A stretch of DNA of 64,000 nucleotides. Source: Ruminococcus turbiniformis (GTDB taxonomy: Bacteria > Bacillota > Clostridia > Lachnospirales > Lachnospiraceae). The position numbers and the translations under genes are program-made. Each line of letters starts with the position of its first letter. Position 1 is the first letter of the stretch. This document shows, in pieces, positions 1-8,149 of the stretch. The notes under the pieces are model-generated. The model did no database searches, was not told the DNA's origin, and worked only from the letters and a program-made list of their open reading frames with translations. The stretch lies in NCBI RefSeq assembly GCF_020687545.1, contig NZ_JAJEQX010000011.1, positions 1-64,000 of the forward strand, given 5' to 3'.

Positions 1-80
1 GACGAGGTAGATAGGGCAGAGGTGGAAGTGCAGTAATGCATGGAGCTGACTGTTACTAATAGGTCGAGGGCATAACCAAA
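1..80 (+). rRNA. 23S ribosomal RNA, 3' end (partial)
   Basis: The first ~80 bases carry the conserved 3' end of 23S rRNA, including the GACTGTTACTAATAGGTCGAGG segment typical of helices near the terminus. The gene enters from outside the window, so only its end is seen. The exact 3' end is estimated from the point where conservation stops. No 5S rRNA is visible in the ~83-base spacer before tRNA-Asn. Confidence 0.9.
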
Positions 81-163
81 GCGGGAATAGGCACTCGATA
101 GAGTGAAAAGACGGATAGATTTTCTGTGTGCAGTTTTGAAGGTATACTTCAATAATTAAATAT

Positions 164-236
164 TCCTCCTTAGCTCAGTCGGTAGAGCATTCGGCTGTTA
201 ACCGAAGTGTCGTTGGTTCAAGTCCAACAGGGGGAG
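164..236 (+). tRNA. tRNA-Asn (anticodon GTT)
   Basis: A full cloverleaf can be folded. The acceptor arm TCCTCCT (164-170) pairs with AGGGGGA (229-235) with one G-U pair. The D arm is GCTC/GAGC, the anticodon stem is TTCGG/CCGAA with loop CTGTTAA and anticodon GTT at 197-199, and the T arm is GTTGG/CCAAC. The discriminator base is G236 and no CCA is encoded. It lies just after the 23S gene and is probably co-transcribed with it. Its product is the substrate of the AspRS/GatCAB pathway encoded at 13.1-17.9 kb. Confidence 0.97.
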
Positions 237-241
237 CTCAT

Positions 242-273
242 AAAGCCCGTAAATTCAACGTTTACGGGCTTTT
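242..273 (+). terminator. Rho-independent terminator after rRNA/tRNA-Asn
   Basis: Perfect 12-bp hairpin: AAAGCCCGTAAA, then a 7-base loop, then TTTACGGGCTTT, running into further T residues. It directly follows tRNA-Asn and probably ends the rRNA transcript. Confidence 0.9.
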
Positions 274-348
274 AATTTATACGGAACGCTGATCAATCAT
301 GGAGTAACGCTGGCGACACTAAACCACGGTATTACTCCGGAGGGGCAG

Positions 349-1245
349 CTATTGTGGCATTTCGAGAATTTCTCTGAGAACCTTGAGAAATTTTTCAGCA
401 GGCTTTGAAAACATCTGATATTTTTTCCATATGATATGCATATGACTTTCAAGCTGTGGAGCCAATGGCCGGAAACACAGAGGGCTGTCTTCACTTGTAC
501 TGATGATCTTGTCATAGCCGATGGCATAGCCCAGACCTTCATCTACCAGAAGGGAGGCGTTAAAAAGCAGATTGTAAGTGGCGATTATGTTCAACTCACT
601 AATCTCCCGGCCAAGCCACTGCGTCAGGGTTCCCCCTTCTGATTCCTGTTGTGAAAGAATTAAAGGTTTGTCTTTGAGATCTTTCGGTGAGATGGTCTCT
701 TTCTCTGCAAGAACAGAATCTTTTCTCATCAGTACGCCCCATTGATCAGAGTATGAAGTGTCCAGTGAGTTGTATTTTGTCAGATCAACATCTCCGAAAA
801 CAATCCCAAAATCAATCAGTCCTTTGTCCAGTCGTTCCATTACGTGAGAGGCATTTCCACTGTATATGTGATAATGGATACCCGGGTAATACTCCTGGAG
901 TATTCGGGCGGCTTTTGCCATCAGCCGGACGCCATCCGTTTCTCCTGTGCCTATGTAAACATCGCCCATGATGATGTCGCTATTCAGAGTAATTTCACTT
1001 TCTGTTTTTTTGACCAGATCCAGAATTTCTTCCGCACGTTTTCGTAAAATCATCCCTTCTTCTGTCAGAGTGACTTTTCGTGTTCCCTTTGTGCCTCGGA
1101 TAAAAAGCTGTTTTCCCAGTTCTTTTTCCAGATTTTTAATCTGTGTGGAAAGTGTGGGTTGAGAGAGATGCAGTGATTCGGCGGCATGTACAATACTCTG
1201 CTCTCTTGCAATTGCAAGAAAATAATTCAGGACTCGTAATTCCAT
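349..1245 (-). CDS. LysR family transcriptional regulator
   Basis: A 298-residue LysR-type regulator. The N-terminal winged helix-turn-helix (about residues 1-60, with the family pattern HAAESLHLSQPTLSTQIKNL) is followed by the LysR substrate-binding domain. I start it at the second Met (MELRVLNYF) because a GGAG sits 8 bases before it; an in-frame ATG four codons upstream would overlap that site. It diverges from the flavin-reductase gene at 1478, so by the usual LysR arrangement it probably controls that gene and itself through the shared AT-rich region. The inducer cannot be told from sequence. Confidence 0.9.
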   Translation of the reverse strand: MELRVLNYFLAIAREQSIVHAAESLHLSQPTLSTQIKNLEKELGKQLFIRGTKGTRKVTLTEEGMILRKRAEEILDLVKKTESEITLNSDIIMGDVYIGTGETDGVRLMAKAARILQEYYPGIHYHIYSGNASHVMERLDKGLIDFGIVFGDVDLTKYNSLDTSYSDQWGVLMRKDSVLAEKETISPKDLKDKPLILSQQESEGGTLTQWLGREISELNIIATYNLLFNASLLVDEGLGYAIGYDKIISTSEDSPLCFRPLAPQLESHMHIIWKKYQMFSKPAEKFLKVLREILEMPQ

Positions 1246-1299
1246 AACAATCTCCATTCTATTGTTTTCATGTTGAGAAACGGTTTTTAGTTTTATTTT

Positions 1300-1336
1300 A
1301 ACCTTTATTTTAATGTAACATAAAATAAAATAGGTT
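1300..1336. promoter_or_regulatory. AT-rich dyad in the LysR divergent promoter region
   Basis: TTATTTTA (1305-1312) and TAAAATAA (1321-1328) form a perfect inverted repeat, extended outside by AACCT (1300-1304) and AGGTT (1332-1336). It lies between the LysR gene and the divergent oxidoreductase gene, where a LysR operator is expected. The operator assignment is inference. Confidence 0.4.
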
Positions 1337-1477
1337 TAAACTATTGAAAAACATAATATATAAATATTTGTTATTTTATTGACGCTGAGATATACTGAGG
1401 CTGAAGAAAAAAAGAAATAGTGAGTATATCAACTGCAAAGAATTTTGCGGCAGCCATTCATGAAAGGAGACAGGCAC

Positions 1478-2017
1478 ATGAGTAAAAAAATTCTGGTGAT
1501 TTCCACAAGCCTCCGAAAAAACAGCAATTCTGAGGCATTAGCAGACGAGTTTATTAAAGGAGCTAAGGAAGCCGGTCATGAAGTAGAGAAGGTCAGTCTG
1601 GCAGATAAAAAAGTTGGATTCTGCCGGGGATGTTTCGCATGTCTGGAGACAGGCCGATGCGTAATACAGGATGATGCCTTAGAAATTGTAGAAAAAATGC
1701 ATGATGCGGAAGTGATTGTGTTTGCAACACCGATTTACTATTATGAAATGTCTGGTCAGATGAAAACCCTGCTTGATCGGGCAAATTCGCTGTATGGATC
1801 TGACTATGAATTTGGAGATATTTACCTTTTATCTGCGGCGGCTGAAGATGAAGAAGGTGTAGACAGCCGTGCAGTGAGCGGACTTGAAGGGTGGATTGCT
1901 TGTTTTGAACGGGCACATCTAAAAGGAACTGTATTTGCAGGCGGTGTAAATGAAGCCGGAGATATCAAAGGGCACTCATCTCTTGTGGTGTCATATGAAG
2001 CAGGTAGGAACGTGTGA
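1478..2017 (+). CDS. NADPH-dependent FMN reductase / flavodoxin-like protein
   Basis: A 179-residue flavodoxin-fold oxidoreductase of the iron-sulfur flavoprotein/NADPH-FMN reductase type. It begins with the FMN phosphate-binding segment ISTSLRKNSNS after strand 1. It has the Cys-rich segment CRGCFACLETGRC near residues 48-60, common in multimeric flavodoxin WrbA-like/ISF proteins, and the TPIYYYEMSGQMK motif. The start is MSKK because AAGGAGA lies 8 bases upstream; an in-frame ATG further upstream lacks this. It is the first gene of a cluster with a lipoprotein and an SDR dehydrogenase, probably under the divergent LysR regulator. Confidence 0.88.
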   Translation: MSKKILVISTSLRKNSNSEALADEFIKGAKEAGHEVEKVSLADKKVGFCRGCFACLETGRCVIQDDALEIVEKMHDAEVIVFATPIYYYEMSGQMKTLLDRANSLYGSDYEFGDIYLLSAAAEDEEGVDSRAVSGLEGWIACFERAHLKGTVFAGGVNEAGDIKGHSSLVVSYEAGRNV

Positions 2018-2030
2018 AGGAGGATGCTGA

Positions 2031-2567
2031 ATGAAAAAGCAGATGACATTCGTATTAGCAGTTTTAATGATGTTTTTCCTTGTATCATGCGGCAGAGAAA
2101 ACATTCCTTCGGAGAATGAAACGAATACAACTGAAACAGAAAATACACAGACGAATGCGAATACAGACAGCACAGAAGCCGGTGGACAGGAGGATACGGA
2201 GATGAAATTACAGATAGAGGCAGGCAGCAGCACATTCACAGCCACTTTGGAAGACAATGAAGCGGTAACTGCTTTCGTGGAGATGTTGGAAGATGAGCCC
2301 ATCGTTATTGAGATGGATGATTATTCGGGATTTGAGAAAGTAGGAAGTCTCGGAACAAGCCTCCCGGCAAGCAACAGCCAGATGACCACCCAGGCAGGAG
2401 ATATCGTTCTCTATAACAGCAGTCAGATCGTCATGTTTTACGGCTCCAATTCCTGGAGTTATACAAAGCTGGCAGAGGTGGACGACCTTACCGGATGGGA
2501 AGATGCCCTTGGAAGTGGGAGTGTGACGGTAACATTTTCCATAGAACAGTCAAATACCTCGATGTAA
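2031..2567 (+). CDS. Lipoprotein with cyclophilin-like domain
   Basis: A 178-residue secreted lipoprotein. The signal peptide ends in the lipobox LVSC with Cys20 as the lipidation site, followed by a Thr/Asn/Glu-rich linker to about residue 58. The rest matches the small cyclophilin-like (not true PPIase) domain found beside flavodoxins in clostridia, including a YSGFEKVGSLG segment and a GDIVLYNSSQIVMFYG strand pair. SD AGGAGG is well placed. It lies 13 bases after the flavodoxin gene. The last codons and the stop (TCGATGTAA) lie inside a dispersed hairpin repeat, so the natural C-terminus may have been replaced by the repeat. Confidence 0.8.
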   Translation: MKKQMTFVLAVLMMFFLVSCGRENIPSENETNTTETENTQTNANTDSTEAGGQEDTEMKLQIEAGSSTFTATLEDNEAVTAFVEMLEDEPIVIEMDDYSGFEKVGSLGTSLPASNSQMTTQAGDIVLYNSSQIVMFYGSNSWSYTKLAEVDDLTGWEDALGSGSVTVTFSIEQSNTSM

Positions 2568-2666
2568 GCATATGGGGCCTCAAGCTAGCAGCGGGGTATT
2601 TGACCCTTGCGGCAGTCGCCAAATGGTCATGCAAGCATGCCCGCTTGGCTCGTTGCTCACAGAAAT
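2549..2666. repeat. REP-like double-hairpin repeat, copy 1
   Basis: Begins GTCAAATACC and contains its inverse GGTATTTGAC near 2595, giving one hairpin. A second hairpin follows, with GCAGTCGCCAAATGG pairing towards the CTTGGCTCGTTGC side around an inner CATGC/GCATG stem. The same layout and most bases recur at 18097-18195. Differences in the second hairpin are mostly compensating transitions, which argues for conserved RNA or DNA folding. Confidence 0.7.
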
Positions 2667-2708
2667 AAAGTGTCAAAATAACGCGAAAAAGAACAGGAGG
2701 AAATTGAA

Positions 2709-3479
2709 ATGGAAGCAAAAATGTTAGAAGGAAAAACAGCGATCATAACAGGCGCAAGCTATGGCATGGGGCAGACTATGGCGGAACTTTTCGCAGAGGA
2801 AGGAGCGAATGTTGTTCTCACGGCGAGAGGACAGGAGAAGCTGGATGAATCCGTGAAGAAAATACGGGAAAAAGGCGGGAACGCTGTAGGAGTTGTAGCA
2901 GACGTATGTTCTACCGAGGATACGAGACGTGTGATAGACACTGCGTTAAAAGAATTTGGAGATCTGGATATCCTGATCAACAATGCCGGAATTGGAGAGC
3001 AGAAGATGATCGATGAGACAGACGATGACTGGATGCGTTTTGTGATGGATACCAACCTGGGAGGTCCTATGAGATATATCCGGGAAGCCCTGAAAGTTTT
3101 TCTGCCGAAAGATGATGGCGTAATCATTAACATTTCTTCTGTAAACGGTACAAGGCCATTTTGTGGAGCTGCCTATACTTCTACGAAAGGAGCGTTGAAT
3201 ACTCTTACGAAAAATGTGGCTATGAGACTTGTGGATACCAACATCCGCTGTAACGCCGTGGCTCCCGGAGCAACAGTGACTCCCGCACATCTGGCAAATA
3301 AGGCAGGAGAGCAGCCTGGCGGTGCAAAGATGCTTGAATACAGCGGACATTATGTTTATTTCCCGGGACCGGAGTGTGATCCCATGGATCAGGCTTATGC
3401 GTGCCTCTATCTTGCAAGTAAAATGGGAAAAGCGGTACGCGGACAGGTCATCCAGGTATGTAACGGAGCCTTCCTGTAA
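2709..3479 (+). CDS. SDR family NAD(P)-dependent oxidoreductase
   Basis: A 256-residue classical short-chain dehydrogenase. It has the cofactor motif TGASYGMG (a TGxxxGxG form) near residue 15, the NNAG motif near residue 93, catalytic Ser in ISSVNG, and the YxxxK pair in YTSTK. The C-terminal part contains an insert with GPECDPMDQAYACLYLAS. The start is supported by AGGAGG 7 bases upstream. It follows the REP-like repeat by about 40 bases and is probably co-transcribed with the flavodoxin and lipoprotein genes. The substrate is unknown; sterol or other ring alcohol/ketone is common for this type but not shown here. Confidence 0.88.
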   Translation: MEAKMLEGKTAIITGASYGMGQTMAELFAEEGANVVLTARGQEKLDESVKKIREKGGNAVGVVADVCSTEDTRRVIDTALKEFGDLDILINNAGIGEQKMIDETDDDWMRFVMDTNLGGPMRYIREALKVFLPKDDGVIINISSVNGTRPFCGAAYTSTKGALNTLTKNVAMRLVDTNIRCNAVAPGATVTPAHLANKAGEQPGGAKMLEYSGHYVYFPGPECDPMDQAYACLYLASKMGKAVRGQVIQVCNGAFL

Positions 3480-3517
3480 GCAACGGAAGAATATCAGAAA
3501 GGAAAAGAAGGAGAGAA

Positions 3518-3716
3518 AGGAAAGTCATCTATGGCGGCGGTTCGATTAAAAAGAATGGTATCTATGATATCTTTAACCATATTTGTGAGCAGTATTTCTC
3601 CGGTGAGGACGATAATACAAGCGATTATATCAGTGAAGGACTCATGCGGTCTCTTCCTTATTACCGCCATATCATGCCATATGGCCTGCAGAAATTTAAA
3701 CGATTTTTTTGTTAGT
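3518..3716 (+). pseudogene. Remnant of iron-containing alcohol dehydrogenase
   Basis: The frame reads VIYGGGSIKKNGIYD, the N-terminal GGGS motif of the BDH-type iron alcohol dehydrogenases. It then runs directly into FNHICEQYFSGEDDNTSDY and EGLMRSL, which belong to the middle metal-binding part of the same family. So about 150 residues between them are deleted, and the frame ends soon afterwards in unrelated sequence. There is no start codon or ribosome site for it. It is a decayed gene with an internal deletion. Confidence 0.65.
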
Positions 3717-3765
3717 TGGATGTTATCCTTTTGCGGCGCAAGCCGTATAGCAGGGTTGGGAAAGG

Positions 3766-3966
3766 CACGGATTTATTTTTCAATAAATTTACTTGCCAGC
3801 TTGTAAACCTGCCGAACTTTTTTGATGATAAATTCCATATGCTTAATTCCGCTACAACTAACGAGCTGTGTTTCTTACAAATATCCCTTATGGCATTGCC
3901 TACTGATTTTCGTACATACTCACTTTCATCGCATTTATGAGCAGCTAATAGGTCAATAGCTACCCA
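3766..3966 (-). pseudogene. Fragment of DNA alkylation repair (AlkD-like HEAT) protein
   Basis: On the minus strand an open stretch reads HKCDESEYVRKSVGNAIRD then KKHSSLVVAEL and W..SSKK, which resembles the C-terminal HEAT repeat of AlkD-like DNA glycosylases (YVRKSVGNALRDISKK pattern). Only about 65 residues remain and neither end is natural. It sits back to back with other remnants. Confidence 0.55.
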
Positions 3967-4041
3967 CGGGCAGGTCGCAAACCACCCGTATAAACCGGAA
4001 CATACCGTGGAGGACGGTATTTTTATTACGGAGGGATTATT

Positions 4042-4152
4042 GTGAAAAGTATGAAGTTTAATCCGTTGATGGACTTTATGGGGCACTCCATGTTTATTTT
4101 ATGCGCCGTGAGTATTGCTTCCGCATTTCTGGGAGTGTGTGAAATTGTTTGA
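4042..4152 (+). pseudogene. N-terminal remnant of an unidentified membrane protein
   Basis: A GTG-started 36-codon frame (SD GGAGG at 4030-4034) encodes MKFNPLMDFMGHSMF followed by a hydrophobic segment ILCAVSIASAFLGV, then a stop. It has a good ribosome site and looks like the beginning of a membrane protein whose remainder was replaced, at about 4142, by the tail of a response regulator gene read in another frame. I do not recognise the family. Confidence 0.4.
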
Positions 4153-4297
4153 AAAAATATGGGGATATGATTATGTTGCGGATGCGGCGACTGTGTCCGT
4201 CCATATTAACCGTCTGAGAGAAAAGATTGAAGATGACGCGAAAAACCCAAAGATCATCGAGACGGTGTGGGGCGCGGGATACAGGCTGAACCGATAA
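4142..4297 (+). pseudogene. C-terminal fragment of an OmpR-type response regulator
   Basis: The frame encodes KLFEKIWGYDYVADAATVSV and then the wing region HINRLREKIE...ETVWGAGYRL, the C-terminal half of the OmpR/PhoB DNA-binding domain. The receiver domain and most of the helix-turn-helix are missing. The fragment lies upstream of the BceAB-type transporter, whose intact regulator is downstream at 7373, so it may be the leftover of an older or duplicate regulator for the module. Confidence 0.75.
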
Positions 4298-4422
4298 AAT
4301 TTAAAGTCAGAAAACCTTACAGCAGGTGTAAGTGTTTTCCGGGCACCCGCTGTGATATCATAAAATCACAGAAAAGAAAAAATAAAAACAGGAAAAATAA
4401 AAATATGAGAGAGGGTGCTCAG

Positions 4423-5196
4423 ATGAATGCAATTCTTGAGATTGAAGGTTTAAAGAAATATTACGGGAGAGCCGGAAACCAGACGAAAGCGCTGGACGGC
4501 ATTGCGCTCCAGGTGACGGACGGGGAATTTCTCGGGATTATGGGGAGCAGCGGCTCGGGGAAATCGACGCTTTTAAACTGTATCGCCACAGTGATCCGCC
4601 CCACAGCGGGGAAGATCGTGATGCAGGGAGAAGAGATCCAGTCCATGAAAGGGCGGAAACTCTCAGAGTACCGCGGAAAGAAGATCGGATATCTCTTCCA
4701 GAATTTTGAACTGCTTGACAACCTGACCGGAAGGGAAAACATTATGCTCCCCATGTCGCTACACAATATCCCGGACAGAGAGAGCAAAAAACGGCTCTCC
4801 CGGCTGGCGGGGTATCTGGAGATCACAGATGTTCTCGATAAGTTCCCGTCCCAGATGTCAGGCGGCCAGAAACAGAGAGTGGCGGCAGCCAGGGCGCTTA
4901 TCATGGATCCGTGCATGATCCTCGCTGATGAGCCGACAGGGGCGCTGGATTCCAGGAATGCAAAAATGCTGATGGAGAAGCTCTCAGGTTTAAACCGGGA
5001 TCAGCATGCAACGATCCTCATGGTGACGCATGACTCCAATGCAGCGAGCTACTGCAGAAGGATTCTTTTCATACAGGACGGCCGGATTTTCCATGAACTG
5101 AGAAGAGATATGCCGGGGGAAACACAGCAGGAGTTTTACGAGCGGATTTTAAAAGTGATGGCACAGCTGGGAGGAGGGAGCGCAAATGTTCTTTGA
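4423..5196 (+). CDS. ABC transporter ATP-binding protein (BceA-type)
   Basis: A 257-residue ATPase of the MacB/LolD/BceA class. Walker A is GSSGSGKST (about residues 42-50), the Q-loop is in YLFQNFELL, the signature is MSGGQKQR, Walker B ends ILADEP, and the H-loop is in VTHD. I start it at MNAILEIEG, preceded by a GAGAGGG site. It overlaps the permease gene by 11 bases, so the two are translationally coupled. By family knowledge, BceAB transporters remove cell-wall-active peptides such as bacitracin from their lipid targets and also feed the signal to a BceS-type kinase; both partners are present downstream. Confidence 0.93.
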   Translation: MNAILEIEGLKKYYGRAGNQTKALDGIALQVTDGEFLGIMGSSGSGKSTLLNCIATVIRPTAGKIVMQGEEIQSMKGRKLSEYRGKKIGYLFQNFELLDNLTGRENIMLPMSLHNIPDRESKKRLSRLAGYLEITDVLDKFPSQMSGGQKQRVAAARALIMDPCMILADEPTGALDSRNAKMLMEKLSGLNRDQHATILMVTHDSNAASYCRRILFIQDGRIFHELRRDMPGETQQEFYERILKVMAQLGGGSANVL

Positions 5197-7261
5197 ACTT
5201 GTCAGGAGAAACAGCAGGAGGAACAGAAAAGAAAACGGGCTGTTTTTCGGTTCTCTGCTTGTTTCGATCATAGCGTTCTACATTGTTCTGTCTCTGTCGC
5301 AGCAGGACGTCATGTATTTTTTAAGAGAAATGGAAAGCGATGCGGTCAACCGTCTTCTTGAAATGATCCCGGTCTTTTACGGACTGACGCTGGTGATCCT
5401 CTTCTTTCTGATCTATTTCGCAGGAAAATTTCAGATGGAGAGGCGCAGGCATGAGTTCGGCATGTATCTGATGATGGGGATGCGGCGGGGCAGACTCTTT
5501 GCAATGCTTCTGGCAGAGGACTTCGGGGGAAGTGTGATCGCGCTTGCCATCGGACTTCCGGCGGCGGTTCTTCTCTCGGAACTGATCAGTCTTGTGACGG
5601 CGAGAGTGGTCGGGCTTGGCATTATCGGGCACCGGTTTTCCTTTTCCCCGTATGCGGTGGCGCTGACTGCCGCGGGATTCCTTATGATTAAGCTGGCGGC
5701 CTTCCTCATACTGAGCATAAAGATCAGCCGGGAGGAGATCGGCAGCCTGCTCGCAGAACGACCGGAGGAGACGAAACGGCAGTTTCCGGCAGCGGTGTAC
5801 GCTGTTTTCCTTATCGCAGGAGTGCTGGGGCTCGGGACTGCGTACTATATGGCGATCCGGGGAATCTCCTGGAGCCGCATCGACAGGATGGCGTTTACGG
5901 TTGTGATCGGATTCGCGGGGACATTGTGTCTTTTCTTCGGGCTGCGCGCAGTGTTTGGCCTCATTATCAGAGCCGGAGGAAAAGACCGGAAGCTCCATGT
6001 GTTCAATGTGCGTCAGCTTCAGGAAAACGTGATCCGGCAGTCCTCCGCCATGGCAGTCAGTTCCCTGCTGATTCTTGCCGCGCTGTGCTGTTTTGGCGCG
6101 GGAATTGCCATGGTGCGCCACTATGGGGACGATGAGCATATTCTTGACTATACATTTACGGCGGAATATATGGATGAGGAGAATACGAGCAGAAAAAAAG
6201 CAGACGAGACCATGAGTACGCTGCGGGAAAACGGGCTGGCCCATGAGTTCTCTGATTTTATAGAGATGAAGGTTGGCTCGGTCCGGACATCGGATGATCC
6301 GGATGACACTTACTCCATGGATGTGGTTATGAATCTGATCTCGGCGATGCCTGCAACGGAGGACAGAGACATCCTTCTGAACAATTTAAGCTATATGACG
6401 TATCCGCATCTGATTGCTCTGAGCAGTTACAATGAGCTGCTTGACGCCGCAGGCCGGCCGAAGATCGAGCTCGGCGAAAAGGAGGCGGCCGTCTATATGG
6501 ATACAGACGTATCTACGGAGGCGCTGCGGCAGATGATGAATGAGGCTCTCACAAAGCGCCCGGAGACGCTGCTCGACAGAGATCCTCTTTACCTGACAGG
6601 GGAAGTACAGACAACAGCACTTGTGACGGTCCGCTCGATTACGCTGTCATTTGCGCTGATTCTTCCGGATGAGGCGTTTGATTATTATACACAGGGTGAG
6701 TACAATATTTTCGTTGATGCCATTCTCGGAAACCGGGAGGAGAGTGTCAGCCTGATGACTGCGATCTCTGAAATGAACGCAAAGCTCAATGAGACAGGAC
6801 TTGAATATGAAAGTTACCTTCAGAACATGGGACGTCAGCTTTTCTATACGGTGGCGACGAGCTACATTACGATCTATCTGGCGGTTGTGTTTCTGATCGT
6901 TGCAAATACGGTGATCGGCGTGCAGTTCCTGATGAACCAGCAGAAGACAAACAGACGCTACAGGACGCTGATTCGTCTTGGTGCGGTCTATGAGACGCTG
7001 TGCCGCTCAGCGGGAAAGCAGATCAACTGGTATTTCGGCATTCCGACGGTGATTGCAGCAGTGAGCAGCATCTTCGGCGTGCGGGCTCTTTTTACGGGGA
7101 TTCTCTCTTCGAGGACGATGGGCTCAGTCAGTGAGATGATGGTCGTATCTGCGGCTATGATTCTGCTGCTCTGTATGATAGAATTGATCTATATGATTGT
7201 GGTAAAACGCTTGAGCAGCAGGTATCTTCTGACGCTGATGGTTCCGGAGCGGGAAGAGTAA
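5186..7261 (+). CDS. BceB-type ABC transporter permease (FtsX-like)
   Basis: A 691-residue membrane protein with the BceB layout: an N-terminal helix (LLVSIIAFYIVLSLS), several paired helices with FtsX-like loops, a large extracellular domain of about 200 residues in the second half (about 300-540), and a C-terminal helix group containing VVFLIVANTVIGVQFLM. It overlaps the ATPase gene. The large extracellular loop is the part thought to sense or bind the peptide in this family. A typical family length is about 650 residues, so it is complete. Confidence 0.9.
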   Translation: MFFELVRRNSRRNRKENGLFFGSLLVSIIAFYIVLSLSQQDVMYFLREMESDAVNRLLEMIPVFYGLTLVILFFLIYFAGKFQMERRRHEFGMYLMMGMRRGRLFAMLLAEDFGGSVIALAIGLPAAVLLSELISLVTARVVGLGIIGHRFSFSPYAVALTAAGFLMIKLAAFLILSIKISREEIGSLLAERPEETKRQFPAAVYAVFLIAGVLGLGTAYYMAIRGISWSRIDRMAFTVVIGFAGTLCLFFGLRAVFGLIIRAGGKDRKLHVFNVRQLQENVIRQSSAMAVSSLLILAALCCFGAGIAMVRHYGDDEHILDYTFTAEYMDEENTSRKKADETMSTLRENGLAHEFSDFIEMKVGSVRTSDDPDDTYSMDVVMNLISAMPATEDRDILLNNLSYMTYPHLIALSSYNELLDAAGRPKIELGEKEAAVYMDTDVSTEALRQMMNEALTKRPETLLDRDPLYLTGEVQTTALVTVRSITLSFALILPDEAFDYYTQGEYNIFVDAILGNREESVSLMTAISEMNAKLNETGLEYESYLQNMGRQLFYTVATSYITIYLAVVFLIVANTVIGVQFLMNQQKTNRRYRTLIRLGAVYETLCRSAGKQINWYFGIPTVIAAVSSIFGVRALFTGILSSRTMGSVSEMMVVSAAMILLLCMIELIYMIVVKRLSSRYLLTLMVPEREE

Positions 7262-7372
7262 GCGGAAAGGCAGTGTGAGAGAAGCAGAGGCCGACTGAGG
7301 AAAAGAGAAGGAAAGGCAGCAGGACAAAAGCAGAGGCCGGCTGAAGAAAGGAACAGAACGGGAGGAGATCGC

Positions 7373-8149
7373 ATGAAACGGATCGCTGTGGTGGAAGATG
7401 AGCCGCTGATGCGGGAAGAGCTGACGCAGATGCTCGAGAATGCGGGCTATAGAGTGGAAAAGATCACAGAGTTTGAAAACACGGCGAAGCAGCTGGAGAC
7501 ACTGGAGCCGGATCTTGTGATCCTCGATCTCAACCTGCCCGGAGAAAGCGGATTCCAGATCTGCAGGGAGGTGAAGGGGAAGAGTCCTTTTCCGGTTCTT
7601 GTCCTGACTTCGAGGGACCAGATGAGGGATGAACTGCATGCACTGGAGCTGGGGGCAGATGAATATCTGACCAAACCGTGCCGGAAGGAGCGCCTTCTGG
7701 CACGGGTGTCAAATGTACTGAAACGGTACGAGGGAAGGTCAAATCTGCTGGAGGGAAAGGAATTTCTTCTTGACCGCCAGACGTACACACTGTATATCCA
7801 CGGTACATCGGTCGTTCTTCCCAAAAACCAGGGGAAGCTTCTGGAAGTATTTCTGGCTCATCCGGCGCAGACGGTCACAAAAGATGATCTGTGTACAGCG
7901 CTCTGGGGGACGACAGAGTATATCGATGAAAATGCGCTTCAGGTCAATCTGACAAGACTGAAAAAGACAATGGCTGATCTTGATATGGAGCAGAGAATCG
8001 TGCCGGAGCGGGGAAAAGGATACCGTCTGGAATGCCGGGAGAACAGGCAGAGGAGGAAAGCAGAAGGAATACAGGAAACAGGAGAGCAGAACGTACGGAA
8101 AACAGGAGAGCGGAGTATAGAGGAAACAGACAGAGGGGAAAATCCATGA
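7373..8149 (+). CDS. Response regulator, OmpR family (BceR-type)
   Basis: A 258-residue regulator. The receiver domain has the acidic pair EDE near residue 8, phospho-acceptor Asp in LVILDLNLPG (about residue 52), Thr in LVLTSR and Lys in YLTKPC. The C-terminal winged-helix domain ends near residue 222 (GKGYRLEC). After it comes a 35-residue Arg/Glu-rich tail with repeats such as QETGEQ and KTGERSIEE that is not part of the domain and seems to come from purine-rich repeated DNA. The start has SD GGAGGAG. It overlaps the kinase gene (ATGA). Confidence 0.92.
   Translation: MKRIAVVEDEPLMREELTQMLENAGYRVEKITEFENTAKQLETLEPDLVILDLNLPGESGFQICREVKGKSPFPVLVLTSRDQMRDELHALELGADEYLTKPCRKERLLARVSNVLKRYEGRSNLLEGKEFLLDRQTYTLYIHGTSVVLPKNQGKLLEVFLAHPAQTVTKDDLCTALWGTTEYIDENALQVNLTRLKKTMADLDMEQRIVPERGKGYRLECRENRQRRKAEGIQETGEQNVRKTGERSIEETDRGENP

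Noticed and set aside
5321-6244. 307-codon minus-strand frame inside the BceB-type permease
   Set aside because: Antisense shadow of a clear membrane permease; no homology pattern or ribosome site.
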